Both the position numbers and the translations under genes were made by a program. Source: Cylindrotheca closterium (lineage: Eukaryota; Bacillariophyta; Bacillariophyceae; Bacillariales; Bacillariaceae). Taken from it: DNA of 64,000 nucleotides. The stretch lies in the NCBI GenBank assembly GCA_933822405.4, contig CAKOGP040000125.1, forward strand, positions 1 through 64,000, written 5' to 3'. A model generated the notes under the pieces. It was not told where the DNA came from. It searched no databases and saw only the letters and a list, made by a program, of their open reading frames with translations. Each line of letters opens with the position of its first letter. The first letter of the stretch is position 1. This document shows, one piece after another, positions 10,695 to 21,666 of the stretch.

Positions 10695-11831
10695 GTTTGA
10701 TTTGTCAACGGGATATTGGCATCACATATATATTTTATGGTAAGAGCATTTTGAATTTCAGCAGTATTTCGCGGTTTTCGTTCGGCGGTTTTATTTTGAT
10801 GGCACGCGTCCGACCTTCGCTCACCCGAAGCCTCTCTCCACTGCAAACCACACAAACGATTCAAGAACACAAAAATCGAAAAACTGAAACATGATGATTG
10901 CCCTTCACCGAGGACGATGATCAGTAGGATATGCATCCTCCTTAGATTATCATCTATAACAGTTGGTAAGTCCATTGTATCAGCGGGGTCAATCGAAGAA
11001 TTGAAAGTGAATCAGTCAATCAATCAATCGATCAAAGATTGAACGATTGAATGAATCGCATTCCCCTGCATGGGTCCTCTGGGCAGCCAAGCATGTAGTC
11101 TATACATGACTCAAGGCAATCGGCTCTGTGCTATATTGACAAACCCGCGCACATGGAGGCTTCTATTTCCACCGTGAATACTCACTTGTTTTTGGGTTTT
11201 ACATTTGAACTCTACAGCATTACAGGTCAAAAATGCACGATCCATGGAGGAAAGATACATACTTCTTGAGTCCATTGCAATGCGACACTCTAATCCTTGT
11301 GGAACAAGACAGGGTTTGTCGTGACTCGCTACCCCAACTTTGACATAGTTGAACTGGGCTGTTACTACTCCCATGTCAACCTGAATGCCTTGGTTCAAGG
11401 CATCTCCTTTGATTTTGCAACCTACTGTATTCATCCATCTTCAGTCTTTGCTCTAGGATGGGAAGAATAAGGTAAACCGTGGTCACTCCAAACTTTGAAT
11501 CGACGCTTTCTAGCCTTTCTGTAATGAAACAACCAAGTGGGCTTCTGTTCGCGCTGAATATATTGTCAATCTGAACCACCACCTATCCATTGCACTGTCA
11601 GGTGAAGCGCTACTATATGCAGTTCTAGTCCAACTAATAGGATTTAACACGAGAGAATTAACATGAAACTTACAAGTCTATTCAATTTAGAAATAACACT
11701 ATCGTTCTGGCGAAAATGAATGCCAACGGCCCTTGTTGGAAGCCTGCCATCATCAACGGATCCCCAATACAACATGCACGAAGCCAGAGAGAGAGAAGAA
11801 CTTTTTACACCAAAAATACTGCTTCTGCTGC
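10695..11831. other. Intergenic with a possible decayed gene
   Basis: It contains tetranucleotide-like tracts (caatcaatcaatcgatcaaa near 11015) and, on the minus strand, two overlapping short frames at 11111-11582, described separately. Nothing else is recognised. Confidence 0.4.
11111..11582 (-). pseudogene. Possible frame-broken gene remnant
   Basis: Two minus-strand frames abut: 11582-11376 (68 codons) and 11434-11111 (107 residues, Cys-containing). Both read protein-like around the overlap, as if a single frame had been shifted near 11434. No family is recognised. It may be chance. Confidence 0.2.
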
Positions 11832-12573
11832 TTAGAACTTGATTGATGCCCCTTTGCTGTTCCCATCATCCAGCCATTTGAAAAGATCAATCTGTACCCC
11901 CTCATAAAAGTCAGAATCCTTTGGCAGTGTGGCAACGCCCTGCATCTTGTCCAATGTTACAGCAACACCAGTCTCTAGTTTCATGGATTGGAAACCTGGC
12001 CTATTATCATCCGTGTATAACCAAACATCTACCGGGAGTCCTTTGACTCCTTCCAGTGGTTCCCAAAACATGATTTCTCCCTTATTTAACTTGGCACTCT
12101 TCACAAATTGATTCCAACCGGCACAGTACGCCTTTCGACCAGCAACACCTCCACTACAGTTACCAATTAGAATGACTTTTCCGTGATTTTGAGTGAATTT
12201 GAAGCCAGCAATCTTTTTATCTTTTCCTGGTGTCCATCTTCCAATAGCTCCTTCAATAGCTGTCTTGCTGTAGTGTTCCACCAATCGACCAGAGGAATCT
12301 GGTTCGTAAACTATTGTTACAAAACAAGACAAGCAAAAAGGTTGACAGTGAGCGTGTATTTGCAAGGTACACTGAAGGAAAAGAACTGATATCACATGGT
12401 GTAAACATACCGAGATAGCAGGCACCGCCATCAGGGACGGGTGCAGATGTGGCTGATGCGAATCCCTTGGATTTGGATTTTCCAGCCTTGGCCTTTCCTC
12501 CTTTGGCTTTGGATCCTCCTCCAGGGGCAGATCTTGAGACATTGCCTTCTTGCTTTGACGCGTTGCAACCCAT
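11832..12573 (-). CDS. Unknown protein with MGC N-terminal acylation motif
   Basis: Two exons, 12573-12411 and 12310-11832, 213 residues. The 100-nt intron (GTATGT to AACAATAG) joins in frame. The start at 12573 was chosen over 12603 because it gives MGCNASK, a strong myristoylation and palmitoylation motif (Gly2, Cys3), followed by a Lys/Gly/Ser-rich basic linker (residues 10-40). Residues about 55-213 form a compact domain with Trp, Gly and Cys (RWTPGKDKK, NCSGGVAGRKAYCAGWN, MFWEPLEGVKGLPVDVWLY). I do not recognise the domain. Likely attached to the inner face of a membrane, plasma or ciliary type. Function unknown. Confidence 0.65.
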
Positions 12574-13020
12574 GACTTGTAGTTTTATGAAGATATAGTT
12601 CAAATAAGACGCGGAAGTTAGTGCAAAGGTTTATTAGTATTGGATCGTTTTGCAAAACTGGTTCGATTGGTGAAATTTTCAGATTCGGTGAAATGACCGT
12701 TTAGCGCTGTGAAGCTTTGTCTGTACTTCTTCATCAGCTTCGATCTGATTGCAGGACTGCTACACAGGTAGGAACAATTCCGGTACATCGAACCAACCGT
12801 CATGTGTACCAACCGACATGCATTGTACATATTAATGCACGTATCGTTAAAATAGCCTTGTCTATGAATGTCCCACCTATCTGGTGCGTATTTCCTAGAA
12901 ATCGTAGTAGATGAAACACAAAATCTATTTTCTTACACCAATTGTTCATTTTTACTTTTTCTCTGGTGAATTGGGACAACACACTTTATCCCTCGGACAC
13001 CTCGAGACGTTTTACACGCC
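12574..13020. other. Intergenic, no gene recognised
   Basis: Upstream region of the MGC-start gene and 3-prime flank of the next minus-strand gene. Short frames only. Confidence 0.35.
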
Positions 13021-13920
13021 TTAGACCGAAAGCAATGATAGCACACCAAGGGTGAGGACTACAGCCAGCTTGGAAGTTCTAGAGTCCAAGGCACCTGAGC
13101 GAGCTGTGGTAGTAGTTTCGGCAGTTCGGCAGCATTCTGACCACCGGTTACAGACGGATCCAGTTCGAATGAAGTCTGCCAAGCGTTCAAATTGACCGCA
13201 AGTCAATCCAAAGGCACCTTCGACAACCTGGCTTCGGTCTTCAATGCCATCTGGGCATTCCTCAGCGTAGTCGCAGACCGCCGGAGGATCTTCTCCGGAG
13301 CATCCGCAGTAGGATGCCAAATCGTAGTCGGTGAAGGGAGCCTTGGCGGCATTGCACTGGCTAGTGCCTTCAGAAGTACCAAGTTGTAGGTTAAAGGCAG
13401 CGCAAGTCAAGGTATCTTGTCCAGGCAAGACTCGGCTTCCGTCCTCCAAAGATGATCCAAGTGGGCAAATGGAGCAGGAAGCTTCACAGCATCCGGCATT
13501 AGCGGCCAAGATTTGCGTGCACGTAAAGGAATCCGCGTCTTTGGTAACGTCCGCCATGGATTTGGCTTCTCCGCAAGTCAACCCTTGTGGGTTGGTATCT
13601 GCTGGCAAGATACGGTTGACATCAAAGGCACGACCGTCGCAGAAACTGCACTGAATGTTGTTGATGGTAACGTCGGAACAGCAGAACTTGGAATAGTCGA
13701 ATTCCGAGTTGACATCATCCTTGGCGAATGTACACAAGTTGTCATCTGTTCCTCCTTCCACTAGGACTTTGTCGTCAATATCACCACACGATGGTCCACC
13801 TTTTACCAATTGGGCTCGAATGTCAGTGATCGATCTAGCTCCACCAGGACAAATGGAACATTGTCCAGCAACCTGGGAAACAAGGAAGGCAATGGATAGT
13901 ATGCTGAATGAAGTCTTCAT
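13021..13920 (-). CDS. Secreted cysteine-rich repeat protein, probable GPI anchor
   Basis: 299 residues, one exon. A clear signal peptide (MKTSFSILSIAFLVSQVAG, cleavage before QCSIC) opens the protein. The body is built from Cys motifs: CSICPGG, CSFCDG, CSICPLG, with LTCG and LTCA segments, a closing YCGCSGEDPP-x-VCDY and CC pairs. The C-terminus has small residues followed by a hydrophobic tail (KLAVVLTLGVLSLLSV) with no cytosolic part, typical of a GPI signal. The same Cys module is found in the divergent neighbour at 14461-16527, so the two are probably paralogues from a local duplication. Cell-surface or frustule-associated location is an inference; function unknown. Confidence 0.8.
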   Translation of the reverse strand: MKTSFSILSIAFLVSQVAGQCSICPGGARSITDIRAQLVKGGPSCGDIDDKVLVEGGTDDNLCTFAKDDVNSEFDYSKFCCSDVTINNIQCSFCDGRAFDVNRILPADTNPQGLTCGEAKSMADVTKDADSFTCTQILAANAGCCEASCSICPLGSSLEDGSRVLPGQDTLTCAAFNLQLGTSEGTSQCNAAKAPFTDYDLASYCGCSGEDPPAVCDYAEECPDGIEDRSQVVEGAFGLTCGQFERLADFIRTGSVCNRWSECCRTAETTTTARSGALDSRTSKLAVVLTLGVLSLLSV

Positions 13921-14460
13921 GGGATGGATAGCGGCGTTGGATTGTTTTATTGTAGTGAATGACTTTCGCTGGTTCGTTGAATACCAAATCTTTCTATTTT
14001 TTTGGTTTTTCGTTCTCGCTATTTTTGTGTGAATTCCTCATAACCACAACCCGCTTGCGTCGCCATTGTCACCACATTTCCTGACATTCGACCATAATTG
14101 TTACAACGGTCACCCAAATACTTAGCACGAATTTTCGGTATTTATTAGAACACGGACGAAAATAGATGCATTCCAGGCCACAAATATAGCGCAACTCGGA
14201 ACCTGGCACGCCAGCAAGACCAAGGATTGTTCTACTTATTGGATTACGTCTGGCAGTCACCACACTCGGATACTTCAATCGTGGTCGATCTTGTGGATAA
14301 CGGTTTTGAGGGCAGACTCAGACTACACATGAAACCAAACGGTTGGATGTCTTGGTTGCAATCACTTCCACGACATACTTTGGGTCACTCACTTTTTCTC
14401 GTTCCATCATACTGCTATACATTCACAAATCATTGCATTCGGATAGCTACAGTGTACACA
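13921..14460. promoter_or_regulatory. Shared upstream region of the divergent cysteine-rich pair
   Basis: 540 nt between the starts of two head-to-head paralogous genes. It could hold a bidirectional promoter. No defined element was identified. An ORF extension from 14227 to 14461 on the plus strand lacks protein character and is treated as 5-prime UTR. Confidence 0.35.
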
Positions 14461-16527
14461 ATGAAACGCCCACTTGCACTAGTCACTATTATTCCTTTAT
14501 TTTTGAATGATGCAGCATATACAGCATCGTCCCAATCCGCAATGACCTGCACTCTTTGTGGGACGGCCCCTGGAGCTACCTCTCCAGAAGGGCGTTCCTC
14601 CTATTCCGTAGGGTCATCCTTGATGGTCATGGGCTTTCTGAACCGGACCATTCCCGTGTCGACTGAAAATGGTGCTCGGTCGTCCAATCAACAACAGCTT
14701 ACCTGTCAAGAAATCAATGATATGCTGGGCGAGGATCCTTTGATAGTCAATGATGGCGATGATGGGTCACAAGAATGTGCGGATCAACGAAGTGCATTGA
14801 TGAATCAACAGGACATCTATCTAGATTTACCCTCTTACTGTGGTTGTCCTAACTCACCAGCGCCTCGCACCTGCGACTTTTCCTGTGCCTACGGTGATTC
14901 CAATGCCATGAATGAAGATTTGGTGGTGGACAAGTTGGAAGACGGAACCAAACTGACCTGCGGAGACATTTTGTCGGCCGTTCCCCACATTGTCGACTTT
15001 AATGTCTGTCAAGATTACCAACAGTATCAATCTCTCTGCTGTTTCAACTTTGAGGCATCGTGTCATCTCTGTCCCGCATCCTCGTCCACCGCAACACCAA
15101 AAATGGAGCATTCCGAAAAGATCATTCCGAGTTTGCAAAGAACTTGTGGGTTGGTGGACCAGTATTTTGGAACTGTTTTGAGCGTCGATAGCAACGATGA
15201 AGCGACGGAAGAATGCAATCGTTATCGGGATGCTGAACGTGAAAACGCCATTGTTGATTTGGAATCTTACTGTGGTTGCGAGAATGCAGTGGCACCCAAT
15301 ACTTGTAATTTTTGTGCAGTGGAGGACATGGTCAATCCAAACTTTGTCTTGAGGGACATGCATAGCGGCGCCATCGACAAATTGAATTCCTGGGGCATTG
15401 CGGGAAACTCCATGACTTGTCGTGCGATTGCGGAATTGGCACCCATTGTGACCGATGATGACTTTTGTCAAGACTTGCAGTACTTTCAACCAATCTGTTG
15501 CCCCACCGATTTCCTGCCCACCTGCACCCTATGCTTGTCGGTAGCCCAGAATGGACCAACCTTGACCAGGCCAGATGCCATTGTTCCGGGTCGCAAGAAG
15601 GAAACCTGCGCCCAAGTCGATCAGTACTACTTTCATTTGATTCAAGGAGATGCAACGGCATGCAATATCCAACGTAATGGACTCAACAAAGAAATGGATC
15701 TTTTAGCCTATTGCGGATGTCCTGGAGAAGAACCACCCAATCAGTGTACTACTAATTTTTGCGAGTCGGACGATTTGATTGACGAAGAACTGGTCATTGG
15801 AATGGGCAACGAGGCCAGAACCTGTGGACACCTAGCCGAGATTGCGCCGTTTATCACCAACCGAACCTTGTGCGACTGGTTGGAATTTGCCAAACCCCAG
15901 TGTTGCCAAGCCAAAACGTTGGGATCCCCATGCTCGGTCTGTCCCAATCAAAATCAAGTGGGTCGACCCAACAGTGTCGTCGAGCACCAAACGGGAACAA
16001 CTTGTCAAAAACTGGATCAAACACTTCAACAACTGCCCAGCGACGATATTTGTACTCAAGTCAAGAGGGATTGGGATTTTGATTTGGAGTCCTTTTGTGG
16101 CTGTGAGGGTGACGGAGCAGGTTCTCCAGTATCCCCGCCAGGCAAGTGCGAATTGTGTGGACGAGGAGAGGTATTGCGAAATAATGGTATGGCCCTTCCG
16201 GACAAGCCGTCATGGACGTGTGAAATGGGGCAGCAGCAGGCTCCCTTTGTGAATAGCAAGATGATTTGCGAAACAGGGATCAATACCGATGCGAACAGAG
16301 AGCTTTGTTGCGAGCCAGAAAACGATCCTAATGATTCGGATCGAAGCATTGATGGAGCCATAGAAGAAGCAGGTCTTTCTGACATCTTGCTCTGGGCTGC
16401 AATAGCTGCGGAAATCCTGCTTGTTTTGGTATTATTGCTAATGCGAAGACGAGAGTTCATCACCGTCCGAAATGCTCCCCCCAATTTCGATCCTGATAAC
16501 ATACCAGAAACGGCCGCGCTGGTATAA
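14461..16527 (+). CDS. Type I membrane protein with about four cysteine-rich repeats
   Basis: 688 residues from 14461. This start was preferred over the upstream ATG at 14227 because MKRPLALVTIIPLFL begins a signal peptide. Four similar units follow, each with C-x-x-C (CTLCGT, CHLCPA, CTLCLS, CSVCPN), a TC-x-x-[IVL]-D segment (LTCQEIND, RTCGLVDQ, ETCAQVDQ, TTCQKLDQ) and a YCGC or FCGC box followed by C-[DNT]-[FT] and a second TCG half-unit ending in CC. A single membrane segment (ILLWAAIAAEILLVLVLLLM) and a short basic cytosolic tail close the protein. It resembles the GPI-type neighbour at 13021. No Pfam name comes to mind. Possible adhesion or cell-wall role is speculation. Confidence 0.8.
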   Translation: MKRPLALVTIIPLFLNDAAYTASSQSAMTCTLCGTAPGATSPEGRSSYSVGSSLMVMGFLNRTIPVSTENGARSSNQQQLTCQEINDMLGEDPLIVNDGDDGSQECADQRSALMNQQDIYLDLPSYCGCPNSPAPRTCDFSCAYGDSNAMNEDLVVDKLEDGTKLTCGDILSAVPHIVDFNVCQDYQQYQSLCCFNFEASCHLCPASSSTATPKMEHSEKIIPSLQRTCGLVDQYFGTVLSVDSNDEATEECNRYRDAERENAIVDLESYCGCENAVAPNTCNFCAVEDMVNPNFVLRDMHSGAIDKLNSWGIAGNSMTCRAIAELAPIVTDDDFCQDLQYFQPICCPTDFLPTCTLCLSVAQNGPTLTRPDAIVPGRKKETCAQVDQYYFHLIQGDATACNIQRNGLNKEMDLLAYCGCPGEEPPNQCTTNFCESDDLIDEELVIGMGNEARTCGHLAEIAPFITNRTLCDWLEFAKPQCCQAKTLGSPCSVCPNQNQVGRPNSVVEHQTGTTCQKLDQTLQQLPSDDICTQVKRDWDFDLESFCGCEGDGAGSPVSPPGKCELCGRGEVLRNNGMALPDKPSWTCEMGQQQAPFVNSKMICETGINTDANRELCCEPENDPNDSDRSIDGAIEEAGLSDILLWAAIAAEILLVLVLLLMRRREFITVRNAPPNFDPDNIPETAALV

Positions 16528-16959
16528 GAATAATAATAATTTAGAGCTGCGTAATATATTATAATAACAGATGATGTATATTTTAATTGAATTGATTTGA
16601 TTTGATTTCTACAGGTGTAGCTTGACTATATAGGTCGCGTACAGGAGAGCAATGCTAAACTTAACGAGCAAGTATGACAGTAGTAGGAAGGGAGTGATCA
16701 ACTCACTCAGACAAGTCCAAGAGTGAACCATCTTTCGTCAAAAGCCAGACTGCGATTCGATTCTGCCTTTTATCTTGACTCTCCTTGACGATCATTGATT
16801 CATTCCATCCTCGGAATCACTTCAATGGTCCTTGAACGGTAACTGATCATTGCTTCCTCAGTCTTTGTCCAACAGCAATAATGTCTACAATTCATTCTCT
16901 TCTCAATATTGAAGGTAACAATCGCGTACTCTCAAAGCTATCAATGCCATTTTGTTCAT
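16528..16959. other. Intergenic between convergent genes
   Basis: AT-rich 3-prime regions (taataataat near 16530, several aatt tracts). No gene seen. Confidence 0.4.
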
Positions 16960-17898
16960 TTATTCTGTCTTGGCACCTTCTTCGTCCAGTGGTCGAGGGG
17001 AAGCCGGCACAAATTGCACATTGCGAAAGTCAATGGGAGACTCTCGGCGCATTTCCGCAACCAATTGATGCAATTCGGCCACACTAATGGCCGCTTCATA
17101 TTCTTCTTCGTCCATACCAGCGTCTTTCATGCCCTTTACGTATTCTTGACAGGTCGTCACCAGGTCGTTCCAACCAAAGTACATTGGAAAGATTTCTCGA
17201 TAATCTTCATCCGAGTCACCTAGTTCTTCGGCTAGTCGTAAGTGTTGATCCATAAATATTGGAATTTCAACGTACCCTTCCTTTTGGAGTGGACTGGACG
17301 AGAAGGCATTTTGAATCCCGGCCATTTGACTGAGAATGGACCGGGCCTGTTGGACGTTGCGAGCATCCGGAATGATACGGTATTCCATAGTAGTAGTAGT
17401 AGTAGTAGTAGCAGCTTTGCTCTCCTTTTGGTAGTAATCAAAATAAACTTGACCCAGGCGATAGACTCCGACTTCCAATTGGTCTTCGTTTCCAGCGACC
17501 AGCGCTTGACAGAATTCGGGGGACAGATAAAAATTGGCAATCGTCTTTTTGCCATTGGATGTTGGTGGGACGACATCCTCCTCTCTCTCTCCTTCCTGGG
17601 CAACTTGGGTATCATCGTCCACGAGAAATAGAGAACCAGTCTCTTTGGAAATCAAACCATAGACTGGAATTTGATCGAGAATTTCTCGAATCTCTTTATC
17701 GTTCAAAGCGGGCATCATTGGTGGTTCTTGTGGTGGTGGTGGTGGTGGTGGTGGTGGTGATGCCATGTGAAGAGCTGCTGATGAAGAAGAACAACTTGTT
17801 GGCGAGACTGGAACATGGTGGATCGGAGCAAATCCTGATATGACTGATAGTTGTACAATGGAAAGGAGTGTAAAGCATGACGAGGAGAAGAACATCAT
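16960..17898 (-). CDS. Tic22-like plastid protein import family member
   Basis: 312 residues, one exon. The N-terminus is a signal peptide with ISG/FAP at the cleavage zone, the diatom bipartite plastid motif (Phe at +1). A nine-Pro run (residues 47-56) follows. The mature part has IPVYGLISKETGSLF, then IANFYLSPEFCQALVA and VGVYRLGQVYFDYYQ, then VEIPIFMDQ. These fit the two-lobed Tic22 pattern (IPVF, a Gly-x-x-Phe-LS strand, V-x-x-V-x-LG-x-VY, VPLF). Tic22 works between the outer and inner envelope in precursor import; diatoms also place such proteins around additional membranes. Trinucleotide runs encode the Pro tract and a Thr run (17391-17410). Confidence 0.65.
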   Translation of the reverse strand: MMFFSSSCFTLLSIVQLSVISGFAPIHHVPVSPTSCSSSSAALHMASPPPPPPPPPQEPPMMPALNDKEIREILDQIPVYGLISKETGSLFLVDDDTQVAQEGEREEDVVPPTSNGKKTIANFYLSPEFCQALVAGNEDQLEVGVYRLGQVYFDYYQKESKAATTTTTTTMEYRIIPDARNVQQARSILSQMAGIQNAFSSSPLQKEGYVEIPIFMDQHLRLAEELGDSDEDYREIFPMYFGWNDLVTTCQEYVKGMKDAGMDEEEYEAAISVAELHQLVAEMRRESPIDFRNVQFVPASPRPLDEEGAKTE

Positions 17899-18377
17899 CT
17901 TTTACAAAATTTGTGTCGTTTCAAGGTTGTTGTTTGTTGTTGTTGTTTTCGTTGTTTTGTGATCACAGAAGGTTGATTGGATTTCAGATCGGATTTTATC
18001 TTTCATCGCGCGATCTTTCGCGCAGCGACACGTCGTCAATGTTCGCATCTCTTCTCTACCTGCCTATTGGCTTCTTGCTTCGGATTGGGATGTCACCAGA
18101 ACTTACTACTGTATTATCACTGGCCACTACCTACAACTAGAAGCTATTGTTATTACTGGAAGACTTTCAAGAAGCAAGAGCAAAGTATCGAAAGAAAGAG
18201 AGTTAGTCAATCGTTTCGTTAGAGAGCAGAGAGGGAACGAATATCAATCCATCCATCCATCCATCCATCCATCCATCCATCGCTCAAATCCATCGATCAG
18301 ACGAAGCAAAAGGCACAACGCTAATAGCTTCAACACCACCATTTTGAGTGACACACAAACGAACACACAAACTCACA
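17899..18377. promoter_or_regulatory. Divergent upstream region with a tetranucleotide repeat
   Basis: Lies between the starts of the Tic22-like gene (minus) and the GH16 gene (plus). Contains the ATCC repeat listed separately. No specific binding site is claimed. Confidence 0.35.
18247..18281. repeat. (ATCC)n microsatellite
   Basis: About nine uninterrupted tetranucleotide units in the 5-prime flank of the GH16 gene, roughly 100 nt before its start. Confidence 0.9.
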
Positions 18378-20133
18378 ATGTTTGGTCGAAAAAAGGAAGC
18401 ACCTGGCGAGTCCACACCGCTGATGCATCGGCCATCCTCTTCTACAACACCCTCTCAACCGAATGTCGATGATGTGGATAGTGACGGTTTTGACGGTGCT
18501 TCTGACATTGTCGAAGGCGACTTTGACGACAATGGCAACGTCTACTTTGCCAGCCTGAAAGAAAACAGCATACGACGAGAAAGCATGGCGGCGGATCAGC
18601 TTTCCTTTCGTTTGTTGGCGATTGATGACGACGATTCCGAAGCCGAAGAACGCATCCTTCGAGAATCTCTGGCCTTGGATGTCCCCTTGCATCATCGAGG
18701 ATCATTTGCCTCACAGCAAAGTTTAAGCGCAAGTGCCAGGAACAATCAAAGTGCGGCTCGCAATCGATTTGTGACCATGGCATTCTTGGCGTTATTGTCG
18801 TTTGTCTTGATTGGTGCGGCATTGTACGTTGGAGCTCAGTTTATTGGCCCACCCAATGTACCGGCGGGACCGTATCGACTGCTCGAACGACAGGAAGGAA
18901 CAAAGTTCTTTGACTATTGGAGCTTTTACGAAGGACCCGACTCTGTGGGTAGCAATGGGTACATTACCTATGTATCGGAAGCTAGAGCCAAGGTAGTGGG
19001 GATTGTCAATGTGACCATGGAAAAGGATGACTTGGATGTCTACTTTGCAAATGATGGCGACATTGTGGATAGTGTTGATGCCAATGGAAATAGTACGAGA
19101 CGACAACGACGGCTGCAACTCAAAGAACAAAGCGAAGAACCCTTCTTGTACCTGACTACGTCTCCCACTCAAGGTGGACCTCGTGAATCCATTCGACTAG
19201 AGGGCAAACGTCGGTTCAACAGGGGCCTCTTTATCATTGATGTCCGACACATGCCTGAGGGTTGTGGGGTATGGCCAGCCTTTTGGATGACAGATGAAGC
19301 CAATTGGCCCGTCAATGGAGAAATTGACATTGTGGAGGGAGTCAATTACCAAAGTGAAGCCAAGACGGCTTTGCACAGTACCAAGCAATGTGACATGTAC
19401 GATGTGCCAGTAGGAACCATGAGTGGGACGTGGGATACAGCGGTTGGGATTCCCGATAAAAAGACGGTACGTAATGTGAAATGCGTAATCATTGACAGGG
19501 GGTTTGGACGAGCATTCATTCATTGGGATCTTTCATCTCACATCTTCTTTCATTTATCTACGATCGTTCAATTTTCAGGGCATTCCCGACATGACCTTTC
19601 GAGAAGCCCGCAACTGTTTTGTCTACGATCCTCACCAGTGGCTGAATCAAGGATGTGTGGCCGTTGACGCCGACGGTGGTTCTCTGGGAGTACCCCTCAA
19701 TAAAAAGGGTGGCGGAGTATTTGCCTTGGAATGGGATCCACAAAACAAACATATCCGAACCTGGGTCTTTTCACCCCACAAGGCAGTTCCCGAAAACTTG
19801 GTCAGGGCCATTCGAACCGCTCACAAGCCGGAAAAAGACCGGGTCATGCCAGATCCCAACATGTGGCCAGTGCCCTATGGTTACTTTCCCATTGGTGAGG
19901 GAACCAACTGTGGTTCCCACCACTTTAAGGATATGCGATTGGTGTTAAATACAGCCTTTTGTGGGAGCGTCGCGGGGAATCGATTCCAATTGGATTGCAA
20001 AAAGGAGTCCAAACAATTCAAAACTTGCAACGACTACATCAAGAGTGAACCAGAGGCACTGAAGCAAGCCTATTGGAAGATTCGGGGTGTCTATGTATAC
20101 GAACGAGATTGGGTCAAGACTTGGGCGCATTAA
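18378..20133 (+). CDS. GH16 family beta-1,3-glucanase/transglycosylase, type II membrane protein
   Basis: Two exons, 18378-19466 and 19579-20133, 547 residues. The 112-nt intron has GTACGT to TTTTCAG, phase 0. Acidic cytosolic N-tail, one signal anchor (about residues 134-156, MAFLALLSFVLIGAALYVGA), then the catalytic domain. FFDYWSFYEGPDSVGSNGYI and MPEGCGVWPAFWM precede the active site E315-I-D-I-V-E320 (E-x-D-x-x-E, nucleophile and acid/base). Exon 2 has NQGC, GGGVFALEW, YFPIGEGTNC and NTAFCGSVAG, as in fungal LAM16A-type laminarinases. It probably acts on beta-1,3-glucan. Chrysolaminarin remodelling in the vacuole or wall glucan handling are both plausible. Kre6-type branching enzymes are more distant relatives. 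Confidence 0.88.
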
Positions 20134-21666
20134 AACATAAATTCAGGATTATTATCAATAGTCCTATAATACTAGTAAATAGTAGAATATCAATATAGTA
20201 TGTTGCTTCGTGATGAATGAATGAATGCATGGAGTGTGGTTGGCTAGAAAACAACAGTCTGTTAATGACATGACATAATGCAATGGAACGCTACTGTAGG
20301 TTCTTACGCGAGCTGCGATATGCTTGTGAACCGATTACTGTAGTCGACAAAAGCTTGAAGGCTTCGGTTGCAATCATACGTACGCCGTTCTATGTATGGC
20401 GATCAATTTTCCTTCCCAGTAGTACAGCAGGATGATTGATTCATTGGGAAACGACCAGGTTGGATGATTGTTGTATATAATGTGCTTGCATTTACAATAT
20501 GACTTTCTGTGTCACTTCTTGACGAATGCATGAATGGCTATCTATGGAGGATGAATCAATCAACCAGTCAATCAATCAATCAGTCAATCAGTCAATCATA
20601 CAGATATATTCAACATACCGTTCCCCACAGTACGCGGAAAAAATGCATTCAAATCTTTTCTAGATTCATTCTCACTAGAAAAAATGGGGCATGTTGCAAC
20701 ACTCACTTGTTTGTTGCGTTTCAGTTCTGGCGTCGTCACGTCAGTGATCGACTGCCACAATTTGTGGTGTTGTTTTAATATTGACGGGTTAATTAATTAA
20801 ATGAATGATATGTTACCCGTTGCTCATGGCAAAGGTGACAAAAGAGGTAGTATTGGTCAGGATGATTTTAACTTTGGAAATACATTGTCACCGTCATAAA
20901 ATGTGACTCCACTTTCAAGTTGAAAGTCTGGTCTTGATAGTTGCTCGCGGTCATTCATGAATTCATTTTGTCGTTTTGCGTCGGTCTTGCCCTCCATCCC
21001 TTTCCGGACGATGTCCAGATCTTCCAGTGCAATGGCAGGCTCTGCCACCAAATACTGTACCACAGAAAAGTTTGAAAGTGATCAAACCTGTCTTTTTCTC
21101 AAACACACATAAAGTATCTGGCAGGTGGGCTTGCGGTATTAAAGTTCGACGCTTAGATGTCTTGTGTCTTGCTAATCGCTTAGATTCACTTAAGGCAACT
21201 GTGAGTCCCTTGTTTGGAAGTCGCTGGATCACAAGGCGCAAAAGTCCTGGACGACTTTTACCCGTCACTTTGAGAAAACCAACGTTTCTATTTTATATCA
21301 AAAGCATCCTAAATGACCCAACCTTGCCGATCGCAAAATGAAGAGGACATCTTCTGTTAAGTCCGCGAATCGTTGTGTTAAATCTGCTAATCGTTGAATT
21401 GGCTGGAATCTTCACCACGTTTCAGGGGCATACATGACCTACATATGGACAAATGTCCAGATTTATAGTTGAGAATTATCTTGTATTCAAAGCAGTTTTC
21501 TGATCTACGACTGGGTCCCATTGTGTGCGGGTTCAGTAGGATTGTACGAAATCGTGAGAATGGAGCTCGAGGGAGATGCCGCGCAAAATATGGGTCCGAA
21601 TCTTGGTTTCCAACGTCTCACAAATCACGAAATCACGAAGATCACAAAAAAAAAATACCGCAAGTC
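20134..21666. other. Gene-free stretch, 1.5 kb
   Basis: Holds the 3-prime region of the GH16 gene, a degenerate tetranucleotide tract (atcaatcaaccagtcaatca and similar, 20555-20600) and short frames on both strands. A minus-strand frame at 20857-21063 (68 residues) looks slightly protein-like but has no supported exon partner. No gene is claimed. Confidence 0.4.

Noticed and set aside
14227..14460. 78-codon N-terminal extension of the Cys-rich membrane protein
   Set aside because: It would bury the signal peptide; composition is not protein-like.
14854..15489. 211-codon minus-strand ORF
   Set aside because: Antisense shadow of the Cys-rich membrane protein gene.
20857..21268. Overlapping minus-strand frames as a two-exon gene
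   Set aside because: No GT-AG pair joins them in phase convincingly and no family is recognisable.
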